A stretch of 64,000 bases of DNA from Leucobacter massiliensis (GTDB taxonomy: Bacteria; Actinomycetota; Actinomycetes; Actinomycetales; Microbacteriaceae): contig NZ_MWZD01000012.1 in NCBI RefSeq assembly GCF_002982315.1, forward strand, positions 62,001 to 126,000, read 5' to 3'. The notes below the pieces were generated by a model, which saw nothing but the letters and a program-made list of their open reading frames with translations, was not told the DNA's origin and did not search any database. The position numbers and the translations under genes were made by a program. Below, in pieces: positions 1-9,275 of the stretch. Numbering within the stretch: position 1 is the stretch's first letter; every line of letters starts with the position of its first letter.

Positions 1-137
1 GCAGCGACGAGCGCGCCATCGCCTACTCCGTGTTCGAGGGGTTCCAGCCGCGCAGCGCCGGTCCTCCGGCGGAGCTGCTGAAACTCAACCCCACCATGGG
101 CGCCACGCAGGCGCCGAGAGGGGATCAGGAGGCCTGA
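1..137 (+). CDS. class E sortase, C-terminal fragment
   Basis: Only the last 44 codons are in the window; the gene enters from the left and stops at TGA 135-137. The visible tail reads RAIAYSVFEGFQPR followed by a Pro/Ala-rich end, which resembles the C-terminus of class E sortases, where a Tyr-containing beta strand follows the catalytic Cys and Arg (both outside the window). Class E sortases are membrane transpeptidases that attach LPxTG-like surface proteins to the actinobacterial cell wall. In many Microbacteriaceae a sortase E gene lies immediately upstream of pabA and the pknB-pbpA-rodA cluster, as here, and this context carries much of the call. The next gene starts inside the stop codon (TGATG), suggesting translational coupling. 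Confidence 0.55.
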   Translation, partial: SDERAIAYSVFEGFQPRSAGPPAELLKLNPTMGATQAPRGDQEA

Positions 138-295
138 TGTTCTCACTGCTGTGGAGATTCTTCCCCGGCCCCGCGTGGCTGCGGGTGATCGTGCTGCTCG
201 CCGCGGCCGCCGCCCTCGTCTACGTGCTCATCGCCTACGTCTACCCGTGGGCGGCCCTGTTCTTCCAAACTGACGAGGCGACGGTCGGACCATGA
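137..295 (+). CDS. small single-pass membrane protein (52 aa)
   Basis: A 52-residue frame beginning at ATG 137, which overlaps the stop of the upstream sortase fragment, and ending at TGA 293-295, which overlaps the pabA start (ATGA). The overlaps on both sides are good evidence that it is translated. It begins MFSLLWRFFPGPAWLR, then has one hydrophobic segment at about residues 17-38 (VIVLLAAAAALVYVLI and onward) and a short tail with aromatic residues. No catalytic motif is visible. Small membrane proteins of this size commonly sit between sortase E and pabA in Microbacteriaceae. A role alongside the sortase is inferred from position only. Confidence 0.7.
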   Translation: MFSLLWRFFPGPAWLRVIVLLAAAAALVYVLIAYVYPWAALFFQTDEATVGP

Positions 296-927
296 CGCAG
301 ATACTCATCATCGACAACTACGACAGCTTCGTGTACACGCTGAACGGATACCTGCAGCAACTCGGGGCCTCGACCCGGGTGATCCGCAATGACGAGGTGA
401 GCACCGGCGAGCTCGAGCAGCTGGTCACCGAGTACGACGGCGTGCTGATCTCCCCGGGCCCCGGCTCGCCGGGCGACGCCGGCGTCTCCATCGCGATGGT
501 CGGCCTCGCCCTCCGCACCGGAGTGCCGCTCCTGGGGGTCTGCCTCGGGCACCAGGCGATCGCCGAGGCGATGGGAGCCACCGTCACCCACGCCGAGGAG
601 CTCATGCACGGCAAGATCTCCCGCGTCCGCCACTCCGGCGACCCCTTCTTCGATGGCGTGGCGGCGGAGTTCGACGCGACGCGCTACCACTCCCTCGCCG
701 TCGTCCGCGACACGGTGCCCGAGGTCCTGGAGGTCACGGCGGAGACGGCGAGCGGGATCGTGATGGCGCTGCGTCACCGCGAACTGCCGATCTACGGCGT
801 CCAGTACCATCCCGAGTCGGTGCTCACCGAGGGCGGGTACCAGCAGCTCGGCAACTGGCTGAGTCTCGCGGGACTGCCGAACGCCGCCCGCGTCGCGGCG
901 ACGCTCTCCCCCCTGCTCTCACGCTGA
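292..927 (+). CDS. pabA: glutamine amidotransferase, anthranilate/aminodeoxychorismate synthase component II
   Basis: A 211-residue class I glutamine amidotransferase, the usual length for TrpG/PabA. It releases ammonia from glutamine for a partner synthase acting on chorismate, feeding folate (PabA) or tryptophan (TrpG). The N-terminus has the family signature IDNYDSFVYTLNGYL; the nucleophile Cys84 lies in GVCLGHQ; the His173/Glu175 pair lies in YHPES. No component I (pabB/trpE) is adjacent. The location next to the pknB cell-wall cluster is conserved in actinobacteria, where the gene is usually labelled pabA/trpG without certainty about which pathway it serves. The start overlaps the preceding small gene (ATGA). 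It converges on pknB, whose stop is 15 bases away. Confidence 0.85.
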   Translation: MTQILIIDNYDSFVYTLNGYLQQLGASTRVIRNDEVSTGELEQLVTEYDGVLISPGPGSPGDAGVSIAMVGLALRTGVPLLGVCLGHQAIAEAMGATVTHAEELMHGKISRVRHSGDPFFDGVAAEFDATRYHSLAVVRDTVPEVLEVTAETASGIVMALRHRELPIYGVQYHPESVLTEGGYQQLGNWLSLAGLPNAARVAATLSPLLSR

Positions 928-942
928 GCGGGAGGCGGCGGA

Positions 943-2640
943 TCAGGAGCCGCAGTACTTGATCTCGAGCACCGCGCCCTGCGGCTGCTCACCGACGATC
1001 GACTGCCAGGTGACGGGGAAGCCGTCCGCGGCGGGGCAGGGATCCGCCGTGTAGGTGACGCTGAGCCCGTTGCCGCTGAGGAGCGCTCGGGCGCCCTCCA
1101 GAGGATGCCCCACCACATCGGGCACCTTCACCTTGCCGCTGGCGACCCGGACCGAGACGCTCTCCCCGGAGGCCAGGTCCGTGCCGGGGGCGGGGGTCAC
1201 GTCCAGCACGCGGCCAGCGGGCGCCACGGGATCGTCCACGCTCGTCTCCACGCCCACGGTGAGGCCCAGGTCCGAGAGCTCCTTCTTGTAGTCCTCGATC
1301 GAGAGGCTGTCGGGCTCGGGCACCTTCGCGGTCTCGGGACCGGTCGAGATGTGCAGGGTGATCGTGTCCCCGACCGTGAGCACGGTGCCGGGTTCCGGGT
1401 CGGTCGAGACGACGTGCCCGGCGGGCACCTCGTCACTCGTCTCGTCGATCGTCAGCGGGAGCAGACCCTGCTTCTGCAGCAGTTCCATCGCCTCCGCGCG
1501 GTCCATGCCGACGAGCTCGGCCGACACCTCGCGCGAGTTGTCCGGAACGAACTGCTGCGGCGCGAGGGTGACCAGCCAGAACACGACCGCCACGATCACG
1601 GCGCCGACGGTGAGGATCGCCGCCCACGTCCACATGACGGGCGGGCGGCTCTGCGTGCGCGCCGCGCCGCCGCTCTCCGAGAGCTGCCGGAGCGCGAGAT
1701 CCGACTCGGAGATCTCCTCCCCCCCGGTGAACAGGACGGTGTCCTGCTGCTGCAGCGCAAGACGGGGCATCTGGCCGCTGGCCGCAACGCGCAGCGCGTC
1801 GCGGAACTCCGAAGCGGACTGGAAGCGCTTCGAGCGGTCCTTCGCGAGACCGTAGAGCACCACCCGGTCGAGCTCGGGCGGCACTTCGGGGTTCCGGTCG
1901 CTCGGCGGCGTCGGCCGCTCGCTCACGTGCTGGTAGGCCACCGCCACCGCGGTGTCGCCCCGGAAGGGGACGTCGCCCGCGAGCAGCTCGTAGAGCAGCA
2001 CGGCGGTGGAATAGAGATCGGTGCGCGCGTCGATCGACTCGCCCTTGGCCTGCTCGGGGGAGAAGTAGGCGGCGGTGCCGAGGATCGCGGTCGTCTGCTG
2101 CAGGGTGGACGAGGTCTCGGAGACCGCGCGCGCGATCCCGAAGTCCATCACCTTGACCTGGCCGCTCTTGGTGATCATGATGTTCGCGGGCTTGATGTCG
2201 CGATGCACGATACCCGCGCGGTGCGAGTACTCAAGGGCCGTGAGCACGGAGTCGACGACGCGGCAGGCCTCGCTCTGCGAGAGACCGCCCTCCGCGAGCA
2301 GCTGCCGGAGGTTCGTGCCCTCCACGTACTCCATCACGATGAACGGGAGGCGCTTCGGGCCGTCCGCCGTCTGGATGAGGTCGTCGCCGGCGTCGAAGAC
2401 GCGCACGACCGTCGGATGCGCCATCCGCGAGGCCGACTGCGCCTCCTGCCGGAAGCGGGAGCGGAACTGCTCGTCGCCGGCGAGATCCGCCTTCATCACC
2501 TTGATCGCGACCTGGCGTCCCAGCTTCGTGTCGGTGCCGCGATACACGGTGGCCATCCCACCCTGCCCGACGAATTCGCCGATGGCGTAGCGGCCGGCGA
2601 GAATACGCTGCTCACCGTTCGCATCGCTCGTTTCGGGCAT
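943..2640 (-). CDS. pknB: Ser/Thr protein kinase with PASTA repeats, PknB-like
   Basis: A 565-residue transmembrane kinase. PknB-type kinases sense muropeptides or lipid II through extracellular PASTA repeats and phosphorylate cell-wall and division proteins. Kinase domain at about 17-275: glycine loop GQGGMA at 25-30, ATP-binding Lys47, catalytic HRDIKPAN with Asp148, DFG with Asp167, APE-like SPEQAKG. A basic/Pro juxtamembrane segment leads to one membrane helix near 336-358 (TWAAILTVGAVIVAVVF). Outside are three PASTA repeats plus a short C-terminal stretch ending near a Cys. The start at 2640 is preferred over an upstream ATG (2661) because GAGG lies about 7 bases before it. It is the last gene of the minus-strand cluster beginning at fhaA and is 70 bases from the second kinase. 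Confidence 0.92.
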   Translation of the reverse strand: MPETSDANGEQRILAGRYAIGEFVGQGGMATVYRGTDTKLGRQVAIKVMKADLAGDEQFRSRFRQEAQSASRMAHPTVVRVFDAGDDLIQTADGPKRLPFIVMEYVEGTNLRQLLAEGGLSQSEACRVVDSVLTALEYSHRAGIVHRDIKPANIMITKSGQVKVMDFGIARAVSETSSTLQQTTAILGTAAYFSPEQAKGESIDARTDLYSTAVLLYELLAGDVPFRGDTAVAVAYQHVSERPTPPSDRNPEVPPELDRVVLYGLAKDRSKRFQSASEFRDALRVAASGQMPRLALQQQDTVLFTGGEEISESDLALRQLSESGGAARTQSRPPVMWTWAAILTVGAVIVAVVFWLVTLAPQQFVPDNSREVSAELVGMDRAEAMELLQKQGLLPLTIDETSDEVPAGHVVSTDPEPGTVLTVGDTITLHISTGPETAKVPEPDSLSIEDYKKELSDLGLTVGVETSVDDPVAPAGRVLDVTPAPGTDLASGESVSVRVASGKVKVPDVVGHPLEGARALLSGNGLSVTYTADPCPAADGFPVTWQSIVGEQPQGAVLEIKYCGS

Positions 2641-2710
2641 GATCACCTCTTCCGCACCCAAGGACTGTCTCCAAGTTTATCGGGATCGCCGTCCCGCGAT
2701 CTCACACGGC

Positions 2711-4543
2711 TCAGTTGCCGCTGCCGCCGCTCGGGCCGCCACCGGGGTTCGAGCCGTTGCCCCCGCTGCCGTTTCCGCCGTTTCCGCCGCTCCCGCCGTT
2801 GTCGCTGGCGCCGTCCGAGGACGAGGGCGCCTTCACGGTCACCGTGAGCGCCGGCGAGGCAGGAGCCTCGCGCGTGACGCCCGCGCTGTTCTGGCAGCTC
2901 GCCGAGTAGCTGATGGTGATCGTGCCGTTCGGGTCGCCCGCGCGCAGCGAGTTCGCCTGCAGATTCGCGGTCGCGCCGGAGACGCCCGAGAGCGAACCGT
3001 CGCCCTCGACGTTCACGGCGTAGTTGCTCACCGTGAAACCGGTCGGGCAGAAGCTGCCCGCCTCCGCCAGCTGCACGGTGAACGCCTGGCCCGAGTTCAC
3101 CTCGCTGCGACCGGTCGGCGCTCCGGGCTGGCTCGCATCCGGGTAGCGGACGGCGTAGGTGAGCGTGATGGGCTGATCGAGCGGAACCTTCGCACCGGTC
3201 GGGTTGACGGCCGTGACCAGGTTCTCCTGGTCGTCCGGCGCCGGGTTGCCCGCCTGCGGGGTGATGTTCGTGAAGCCGAGGCCCTGCAGGTACCCCACGG
3301 CCTCGTCGACGTTCATGCCGACGATCGCCCCCGGGTCGATCTCGCCGGTCGTGGCGGGGGGCGGCGTGGTCGTCGTCGTGGTCGTGGTCTTCGTCGGGGG
3401 CGGCGTGGTCGTCGCGGCAGGCTCGCCGCCGCGGTTGCCCCACAGCGCGTACGCGGTGCCCGCACCGATGATGAGGAGCAGGGCGAGCAGCGTGATCAGC
3501 GGCCACGTCCAGCGGCTGCGCTTCTTCTTGCCGGGCTCCTCGGCCTCGGTCTCCGCCTCGCCCGCATCCGCCGCAGCGGGCTGCGCGGCCGTGCCGGGCA
3601 TGACGGTGGTCTGCGGCAGCGCCGTCGTCGCGGCGTCCATCACGCGGGTCTGCTGCGGCATCACCGCGGTTGCTGGCTCGGCGTCGCCGAGCACCTGCGG
3701 CACATAGCTCGCGGCGAGCTGCACATCGCCCCGGTGGAGCGCCGTCGCCGCCTGGGCGAGCTTCGCGGCGGTCGCCGGCCGTCCGGCGGCATCCTTCGCG
3801 AGGCACGCCATCACGAGGTTGCGGACGGGCTCGGGGACGTCCGCCGGCAGATCCGGCGGGGTGTCGTTGATCTGCGCCATCGCGATGGCCACCTGCGACT
3901 CGCCGGTGAAGGGACGCTTCCCCGCGAGGCACTCGTAGGCCACGACACCGAGGGAGTAGATGTCGGTCGCCGCGGTGGCGGTGTGGCCGCTCGCCTGCTC
4001 CGGCGCCAGGTACTGCACGGTGCCCATCACCTGGCCGGTGGCGGTCAGCGGCACCTGATCGGCGATCCGGGCGATCCCGAAGTCGGTGATCTTCACGCGT
4101 CCCTCGGGGGTGATGAGCAGGTTCCCCGGCTTGATGTCGCGGTGTACGAGACCCGCGTCGTGGGCGGCCTGCAGCGAGGTGGCCGTCTGAGCCACGATCC
4201 CGAGTACGCGGTTCGCCGGCAACCGCCCCTCGCGCTCGATGATCGCCGACAGCGGCTCGCCGGGCACCAGCTCCATGACGATGTATGCGGAGCCCTGCTC
4301 CTCGCCGTAGTCGAAGACGTTCGCGATGCCCTCGTGATTGACCAGCGCGGCGTGGCGTGCTTCGGCGCGGAAGCGTTCGAGGAAGCCCGGATCGCCCATG
4401 TACTCGTCTTTGAGGATCTTGATGGCGACGGTGCGGCCGATGATGCTGTCGGTCGCCTTCCACACCTCGCCCATGCCTCCGACGGCGATCCTCGAGCTCA
4501 GCTCGTAGCGTCCGCCGAATGTGATCCCTGCCGCTGGCCTCAT
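2711..4543 (-). CDS. Ser/Thr protein kinase, PknA-like, with one PASTA-like repeat
   Basis: A 610-residue membrane kinase. The kinase domain fills residues 1 to about 265: glycine loop [19 protein letters not shown] lysine, HRDIKPGN catalytic loop, DFGIA, APEQASG. A variable cytoplasmic linker follows, then basic KKKRSR and one membrane helix ([22 protein letters not shown]). The outer part starts with a Thr/Pro-rich stalk, has a single PASTA-like unit ([16 protein letters not shown]), two cysteines that could pair, and a Gly/Ser/Asn low-complexity tail. The start at 4543 gives an ATGA overlap with pbpA; the open frame continues upstream only inside pbpA. In mycobacteria pknA and pknB are paired in the same way and regulate peptidoglycan synthesis and cell shape. 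Confidence 0.88.
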   Translation of the reverse strand: MRPAAGITFGGRYELSSRIAVGGMGEVWKATDSIIGRTVAIKILKDEYMGDPGFLERFRAEARHAALVNHEGIANVFDYGEEQGSAYIVMELVPGEPLSAIIEREGRLPANRVLGIVAQTATSLQAAHDAGLVHRDIKPGNLLITPEGRVKITDFGIARIADQVPLTATGQVMGTVQYLAPEQASGHTATAATDIYSLGVVAYECLAGKRPFTGESQVAIAMAQINDTPPDLPADVPEPVRNLVMACLAKDAAGRPATAAKLAQAATALHRGDVQLAASYVPQVLGDAEPATAVMPQQTRVMDAATTALPQTTVMPGTAAQPAAADAGEAETEAEEPGKKKRSRWTWPLITLLALLLIIGAGTAYALWGNRGGEPAATTTPPPTKTTTTTTTTPPPATTGEIDPGAIVGMNVDEAVGYLQGLGFTNITPQAGNPAPDDQENLVTAVNPTGAKVPLDQPITLTYAVRYPDASQPGAPTGRSEVNSGQAFTVQLAEAGSFCPTGFTVSNYAVNVEGDGSLSGVSGATANLQANSLRAGDPNGTITISYSASCQNSAGVTREAPASPALTVTVKAPSSSDGASDNGGSGGNGGNGSGGNGSNPGGGPSGGSGN

Positions 4544-6027
4544 TCGCTCAACACCGCTTCCATTACTCGTTTTCCGACTGCCGTGGGCAGCTCGTACGAG
4601 CCGCCCTGAAATCCGAAGGCCTCGCCGCCGCCGTCCTCGATCACCACTGCCACCGCGACCTGCGGGTCGTCCACCGGCGCGAAACCGGTGAACCACAGGG
4701 TGAACGGCAGATCGCTTCCGTCCTCGGCCGTTCCGTTCTCGGCGGTGCCGGTCTTCCCGGCCACCCGCACCCCGTCGATGCCCGCGTTCTTCGCGAGTCC
4801 CTCGGGGCTGGAGACGCCGGCTTCCATCATGCCAGCCACCGCATTCGCCGTTCGCTCCGAGATGGGCCGCGAGAGCTCCTCCGGAGTGTACTCCTTCTCG
4901 ACCCGCAGATCGGGGGTGATGACCTGGTCCACGAGGGAGGGCTTCATCACGACGCCCCCGTTGGCGATCCCCGCCGACACCATCGCGACCTGCAGCGGGG
5001 TCACTCGCACGTCCAGCTGGCCGATGGAGGCGAGCGCCGTCTGCGCCTGGTCCTCCGGCACCGGCGAGGTGCTGGGCGTCACCTTGAGCGGCACGGACAG
5101 CTCCTGATCGAAGCCGAAGCCCCGCGCCATGTCGGGGATCGTGTCGCGGTCCATGCCCATCGCCATCTCGGCGATGGGGATGTTGCACGACATGACGATC
5201 GCCTGCTGCAGCGTCGCCTTCTCGCCGGGTCCGCAGGAGGTGCGCGAGGCGTTCTGCATCTCGTGGCTGGACTGCGGCAGCTTGAGCTGCGCGGGATTGG
5301 GGAACTCGGTCGAGGGCGTCGCCTTGCCCGCCTCGATCGCCGCGGCCGCCGAGACGAGCTTGTACACCGAACCCGGGTGGTAGAGGTCGCCGGCGATGGC
5401 CCGGTTGACGAGCGGCTTCGTCGGGTCCTCCTCGAGCTTGCGGTAGTTCGCGATGATCTCCGCGTCGCTGTTCGTCGCGAACAGGTTCGCGTCGAAGCTC
5501 GGCGAGGAGACGAGCGCCAGGATCCGTCCCGTCTTCGGTTCGAGCGCCACGACGGCGCCCTCGAAGCCGCCCTCCGCCATCGCCTCTGCGGCGGCGGTCT
5601 GCGCGGCGGGGTCGATGGTGGTCTGCACGGAGCTGCCCTGCGGGGCGACGCCGTTGAGGGTGTTCATGATCCGCGTGAAGAACTGCGCGTTGCCGATGCC
5701 CGAGAGGTCCTGGTTCATCGCGGACTCGAGACCGGTGCGGCCCTGGGTGTGCGTGAAGTAGCCCGTGACCGGGGCATAGAGCGGGCCGTCGGCGTACTGG
5801 CGCACGAAGCGGAAGGAGTCGCCGGTCGGCGTGGAGTACGCGACCGGGTCGCCGTCCACGAGGATCGATCCCCGCTCCACCTTGTACCCGTTCTTCACGG
5901 TGCGGCCGTTGAGCTCGTTCGCGCGCAGCTCGTCGGCCTGCACGAACTGCACCATGGTCACCGAGAAGAACAGCACCAGGAACATCGCGAACACGGTGCG
6001 TGTGAGGAACTTGAGCTGCTTGTTCAT
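4540..6027 (-). CDS. pbpA: penicillin-binding protein 2 (PbpA), transpeptidase
   Basis: A 495-residue class B penicillin-binding protein that cross-links peptidoglycan outside the membrane, normally with the SEDS protein encoded next to it. It has an N-terminal membrane anchor ([17 protein letters not shown], about residues 13-30), a dimerisation region, and a transpeptidase domain with all three active-site motifs in order: SVYK (nucleophile Ser in GSVYKLVSA), SCN in [11 protein letters not shown], and KTG in [10 protein letters not shown]. Start 6027 overlaps the rodA stop (ATGA pattern) and the gene ends overlapping the start of the PknA-like kinase, so rodA-pbpA-kinase-kinase form one transcriptional unit. 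Length and motifs match actinobacterial PbpA. Confidence 0.93.
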   Translation of the reverse strand: MNKQLKFLTRTVFAMFLVLFFSVTMVQFVQADELRANELNGRTVKNGYKVERGSILVDGDPVAYSTPTGDSFRFVRQYADGPLYAPVTGYFTHTQGRTGLESAMNQDLSGIGNAQFFTRIMNTLNGVAPQGSSVQTTIDPAAQTAAAEAMAEGGFEGAVVALEPKTGRILALVSSPSFDANLFATNSDAEIIANYRKLEEDPTKPLVNRAIAGDLYHPGSVYKLVSAAAAIEAGKATPSTEFPNPAQLKLPQSSHEMQNASRTSCGPGEKATLQQAIVMSCNIPIAEMAMGMDRDTIPDMARGFGFDQELSVPLKVTPSTSPVPEDQAQTALASIGQLDVRVTPLQVAMVSAGIANGGVVMKPSLVDQVITPDLRVEKEYTPEELSRPISERTANAVAGMMEAGVSSPEGLAKNAGIDGVRVAGKTGTAENGTAEDGSDLPFTLWFTGFAPVDDPQVAVAVVIEDGGGEAFGFQGGSYELPTAVGKRVMEAVLSE

Positions 6028-7415
6028 GTGCGGATCACCAGTTTCGGTCGGTTGCGCACCGAATTGGAGAGCAGGATCAGCAGCGCGATGATGATCCAGT
6101 TCGACACCAGCGAGGAGCCGCCGGCCGCGAGGAACGGCGCCGTGAGACCGGTCAGGGGGATCACCCGCGTCACGCCGCCGACCACGATGAACACCTGCAG
6201 CGCGATCGTGAAGGCGAGGCCGGCGGCGAGGAGCTTGCCGAAGTCGTCCTGGCCGGCGAAGCCGATGCGCAGGCCGCGGCCGACGAGCAGGAGGTAGGCG
6301 GCGAGGATCACGAACAGGCCGATCAGCCCCAGCTCCTCGCCGAGGCTCGGGATGATGTAGTCGCTGAACGAGAGCGGCGTGTCGGCCGGGTACCCCTGCC
6401 CGAGGCCGGTGCCGGTCATGCCGCCGTTCGCGAGGCCGAAGAGGCCCTGCACCATCTGATAGCTCGCGCCGCGCGGGTCCGCGAAGGGGTCGAGCCAGTT
6501 CACGAAGCGGCTGTTCACATAGGCGAGGGTCTGGCTCGCCGCGAGCCCCCCGACGAGGAACAGGCCCACCCCGAGGATGATCCACCCGATACGCCCGGTC
6601 GCCAGGTACAGCATCGTGAGGAACAGGCCGAAGTAGAGCAGTGAGGTGCCGAGGTCGCGCTGGAACACGAGCACCGACATCGCCGCCAGCCAGAACACGA
6701 GCAGCGGTCCGAGATCCCGCGCCCGCGGGAAGCGGATCCCGAGCACCTTCTTGCCCACCATCGCGAGCGAGTCGCGGTTGCGCACCAGGTAGCCGGCGAA
6801 GAAGATCGCGAGGAGGATCTTCGCGATCTCACCCGGCTGGAACGAGAAGCCGCCGATGCCGATCCACACGCGCGCGCCGTTGATGGTGCGGCCGATGCCG
6901 GGCAGCATCGGCAGCAGCAGCAGGATCACCGCGCCGAGCCCCATCAGGTAGGTGTAGCGGAACAGCACCATGTGGTTGCGGATCACCACGAGCAGCACGA
7001 TCGCGGCGACGATCGCGATCGTCGACCACAGCAGCTGCCGGGACGGATCCGCATCGTCGTCGGCGAAGGAGATCCGGTAGATCATCGCCACGCCGATCGA
7101 GTTGAGCAGCGCCGCGATCGGCATGATCAGCGGGTCCGCGTCGGGCGTGACCCGGCGGATGGTGATGTGCAGCGCGAAGAGCGCGAGCACGTAGGGGATG
7201 CCCATCGGCAGCAGCGTGGTCGTGGGGGCGCCCTTCACCGTCAGATCGATGATGACGACCGCCGCGATCCCGACCGCGATCGCGAAGAGTAGCAGGAAGA
7301 GTTCCAGGCCGAGGAGCTTGCGGGGGGCGCGCAGCGCGGTGATGCGCTGCAGCACCGTCTCGCTCGTGCGGGTCTTCTGGAAGGTGCGGGCGTCGCCACC
7401 CCTGGCGTCACTCAT
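6024..7415 (-). CDS. rodA: SEDS peptidoglycan glycosyltransferase RodA/FtsW
   Basis: A 463-residue polytopic membrane protein of the SEDS family, which polymerises lipid II into glycan strands. About ten hydrophobic segments are visible. Conserved elements include the [19 protein letters not shown] loop, [14 protein letters not shown] (catalytic Asp of the family lies in this QxDxG-like motif) and [14 protein letters not shown] near the end. The N-terminal tail of about 40 residues is polar and cytoplasmic. Pairing with pbpA by a 4-base overlap is the usual arrangement for a cognate SEDS-PBP2 pair. The start at 7415 overlaps the end of the PP2C gene (ATGAGTGA). FtsW is an alternative name, but the pbpA neighbour favours the RodA role. 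Confidence 0.92.
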   Translation of the reverse strand: MSDARGGDARTFQKTRTSETVLQRITALRAPRKLLGLELFLLLFAIAVGIAAVVIIDLTVKGAPTTTLLPMGIPYVLALFALHITIRRVTPDADPLIMPIAALLNSIGVAMIYRISFADDDADPSRQLLWSTIAIVAAIVLLVVIRNHMVLFRYTYLMGLGAVILLLLPMLPGIGRTINGARVWIGIGGFSFQPGEIAKILLAIFFAGYLVRNRDSLAMVGKKVLGIRFPRARDLGPLLVFWLAAMSVLVFQRDLGTSLLYFGLFLTMLYLATGRIGWIILGVGLFLVGGLAASQTLAYVNSRFVNWLDPFADPRGASYQMVQGLFGLANGGMTGTGLGQGYPADTPLSFSDYIIPSLGEELGLIGLFVILAAYLLLVGRGLRIGFAGQDDFGKLLAAGLAFTIALQVFIVVGGVTRVIPLTGLTAPFLAAGGSSLVSNWIIIALLILLSNSVRNRPKLVIRT

Positions 7416-8679
7416 CGCTCACCCCCAGCCGCAGCACGATCTCGCGCGCCTCCTCCAGGGAACCGGCGCCGAGGGTGCGCTTCACCTGCCGCTGCTCCAG
7501 GCCGTCGAGCTCGGAGAGCGGGATCTCGGTGTTCTCCGCCACCGAGTGCAGTGACAGGGAGCCGATGTTCTGCTGCACGCCGCGGTAGATGATCACGGTC
7601 TCGCCGTCGGTGCCGACGAAGTAGCGGCTCTGCGTCCACTGGTAGCCGAAGAGCAGCGCACCGGCCAGCGCGATCAGCACCCCGGCGACGCCGAGCGCCC
7701 AGAGCAGCCGGCGCCTGCGGTTGCGGCGGCGGGTCTCGGCGATGAGCTCCGCGAGGTATTCGTCGACGCGGGGCTCGAACTGGCTCTCCGCGATCACGGG
7801 CGCGCGGCGCACCAGGCGGCGGCGCACCATCAGGCGCGTGCGCGCGGTCGAGGTGTCGCCGTCGCGCAGGTCCGGGGTGGTCGCCGCGGAGCCCGCGAAA
7901 CGGCGGTTGGGCTCGGGGAGCTCGGCGGTGACGTGCGGGTCGGCCTCCTCGGCGGCCTCGGTCTCCACGAGCACCACCGTCACATTGTCGGGTGCGCCGT
8001 GCGCGAGGCTCTTGTCGATGAGGGCGTCGACCGCGCCCTGCAGGGAGCTGCGGCGGCGCAGGATCTTCTCGATGTCGTGGTCTTCGACGTAGCCGCAGAG
8101 GCCGTCGGAACACAGTAGCCAGACGTCGCCGGGGCGCGTGTCGAGCACATCGGTGTCGATCTGCGGGGAGGCGTCGACGTCGCCGAGCACGCGCATCAGC
8201 ACGGAGCGCCGCGGGTGCGTCTTCGCCTCCTCCTCGGTGATCTTGCCGCTGTCGACGAGCCGCTGCACGAAGGTGTGATCCTTCGTGATCTGGCGCAGCT
8301 GGTTGTCGCGCAGCAGGTAGAGGCGCGAGTCGCCGATGTGCGCGAGGGCGAGGCGATCGCCGACCGTGATGAAACCCGTGAAGGTGGTGCCGAGGCCCGC
8401 GAGCTCCGGGCGGTCCTTGACCACGTTGCGAAGCTTCGTGTTGGTTTCGAGGATCGCGGTGCGCAGCGAGTTCGTCGTCGCCTCCGGGCTGGAGGAGGGG
8501 GGGACGTCGAGCGCCGCCATCGACTTCGCGGCGACCGCGGAGGCGACGTCGCCTCCGGCGTGGCCGCCCATGCCGTCGGCGACGAGATAGAGGTGGTCCC
8601 CGGCGAAGCCCGAGTCCTGGTTGTTCGATCGCACCATGCCCACGTGGGAGCCGATGGCGCTGTCGTACCGCACTCGCAC
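7408..8679 (-). CDS. pstP: PP2C-family Ser/Thr phosphatase (PstP-like)
   Basis: A 423-residue membrane phosphatase that would reverse phosphorylation by the two kinases. Residues 1 to about 235 form a PP2C domain with metal-binding motifs NNQDSG, VADGMGGHAGGD, GDSRLYL, SDGLCGYV and GAPDNVTVV. One membrane helix (LWALGVAGVLIALAGALLFG) follows near residue 320-340, then a short outer domain with a YFVG/IYRG pattern typical of PstP. No ATG occurs near the domain start; GTG at 8679, five bases after the FhaB stop with GAGG about 11 bases upstream, gives the sequence SVRVRYDS immediately before the domain. The upstream frame is Arg/His-rich and looks non-coding. It lies between FHA genes and rodA, as in mycobacteria. 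Confidence 0.88.
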   Translation of the reverse strand: MRVRYDSAIGSHVGMVRSNNQDSGFAGDHLYLVADGMGGHAGGDVASAVAAKSMAALDVPPSSSPEATTNSLRTAILETNTKLRNVVKDRPELAGLGTTFTGFITVGDRLALAHIGDSRLYLLRDNQLRQITKDHTFVQRLVDSGKITEEEAKTHPRRSVLMRVLGDVDASPQIDTDVLDTRPGDVWLLCSDGLCGYVEDHDIEKILRRRSSLQGAVDALIDKSLAHGAPDNVTVVLVETEAAEEADPHVTAELPEPNRRFAGSAATTPDLRDGDTSTARTRLMVRRRLVRRAPVIAESQFEPRVDEYLAELIAETRRRNRRRRLLWALGVAGVLIALAGALLFGYQWTQSRYFVGTDGETVIIYRGVQQNIGSLSLHSVAENTEIPLSELDGLEQRQVKRTLGAGSLEEAREIVLRLGVSDE

Positions 8680-8681
8680 GC

Positions 8682-9275
8682 TCAGGGCCTCAGCTCGAAG
8701 GTCGTGGTGCCGATGGTGACGGGCGTGAACGGCGGGACGACGACGGGCTTCGTGATGCGCTCGCCGTCGAGGCGGGTGCCGTTCGTGGAGTCGAGGTCGG
8801 TGAGGATCCACTGATCGCCGCTGCGCGAGAGGCGTGCGTGGTAGGTCGAGGTGTAGTCGTCGACGATGACGAGGGTGGAGTCGCTGCTGCGGCCGATCGT
8901 GATGAGATCCTCGTCGAGGGCGATGGAGGTGCCGTCGGCCACGCCGGAGGTGATCACGAGGTGCCGGGCGGGGCCGGCACCGGCGGCCGAGGGGAGAGCC
9001 CCGCCGGCCGAGGGGAGCGCGTCGCCCGGCGCGATGCCGGAGTCGCGAAGCGGGGTCGGCGGCGGCTGCGGGGCCGGCGGCGCCTGCGGGGCGGCCGCGA
9101 CGACCGCGGAGACCTGGGCCGCGCCAGAGCCGCTTCCCGGCCCGTCGCCGCTCTTCAGCCGGCGGACGGGCGCCCCGAAGAGGTCGCTGCGCAGCGCGTA
9201 CACGATTCCGAAGATGAAGAACCAGAGCAGCAGCAGGAAGCCGATGCGCAGCACGAGCAGAGTGAGTTCGCTCAC
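8682..9275 (-). CDS. fhaB: FHA domain membrane protein (FhaB/FipA-like)
   Basis: A 197-residue protein with an N-terminal membrane helix (LVLRIGFLLLLWFFIFGIVYAL), a Pro/Ala-rich linker, and a C-terminal forkhead-associated domain that binds phosphothreonine. The FHA hallmarks are visible: ITIGRSSDSTLVI, YTSTYHARLSR (Ser/His binding loop) and LDSTNGTRLDG. Proteins of this type link kinase signalling to cell-wall enzymes. GTG at 9275 is chosen because a strong GGAGGGG lies about 7 bases upstream and it overlaps the FhaA stop (GTGA). The gene ends just before the phosphatase start. Confidence 0.88.
   Translation of the reverse strand: MSELTLLVLRIGFLLLLWFFIFGIVYALRSDLFGAPVRRLKSGDGPGSGSGAAQVSAVVAAAPQAPPAPQPPPTPLRDSGIAPGDALPSAGGALPSAAGAGPARHLVITSGVADGTSIALDEDLITIGRSSDSTLVIVDDYTSTYHARLSRSGDQWILTDLDSTNGTRLDGERITKPVVVPPFTPVTIGTTTFELRP

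Noticed and set aside
1105-2847. Very long plus-strand open frame (580 codons) opposite pknB
   Set aside because: It is the antisense shadow of pknB, rich in Arg, His and Gly with no family resemblance; the pknB frame has all kinase motifs.
2639-4609. 656-codon plus-strand frame opposite the PknA-like kinase
   Set aside because: Arg/Gly/Ala-rich shadow frame; the minus strand encodes the kinase with intact motifs.
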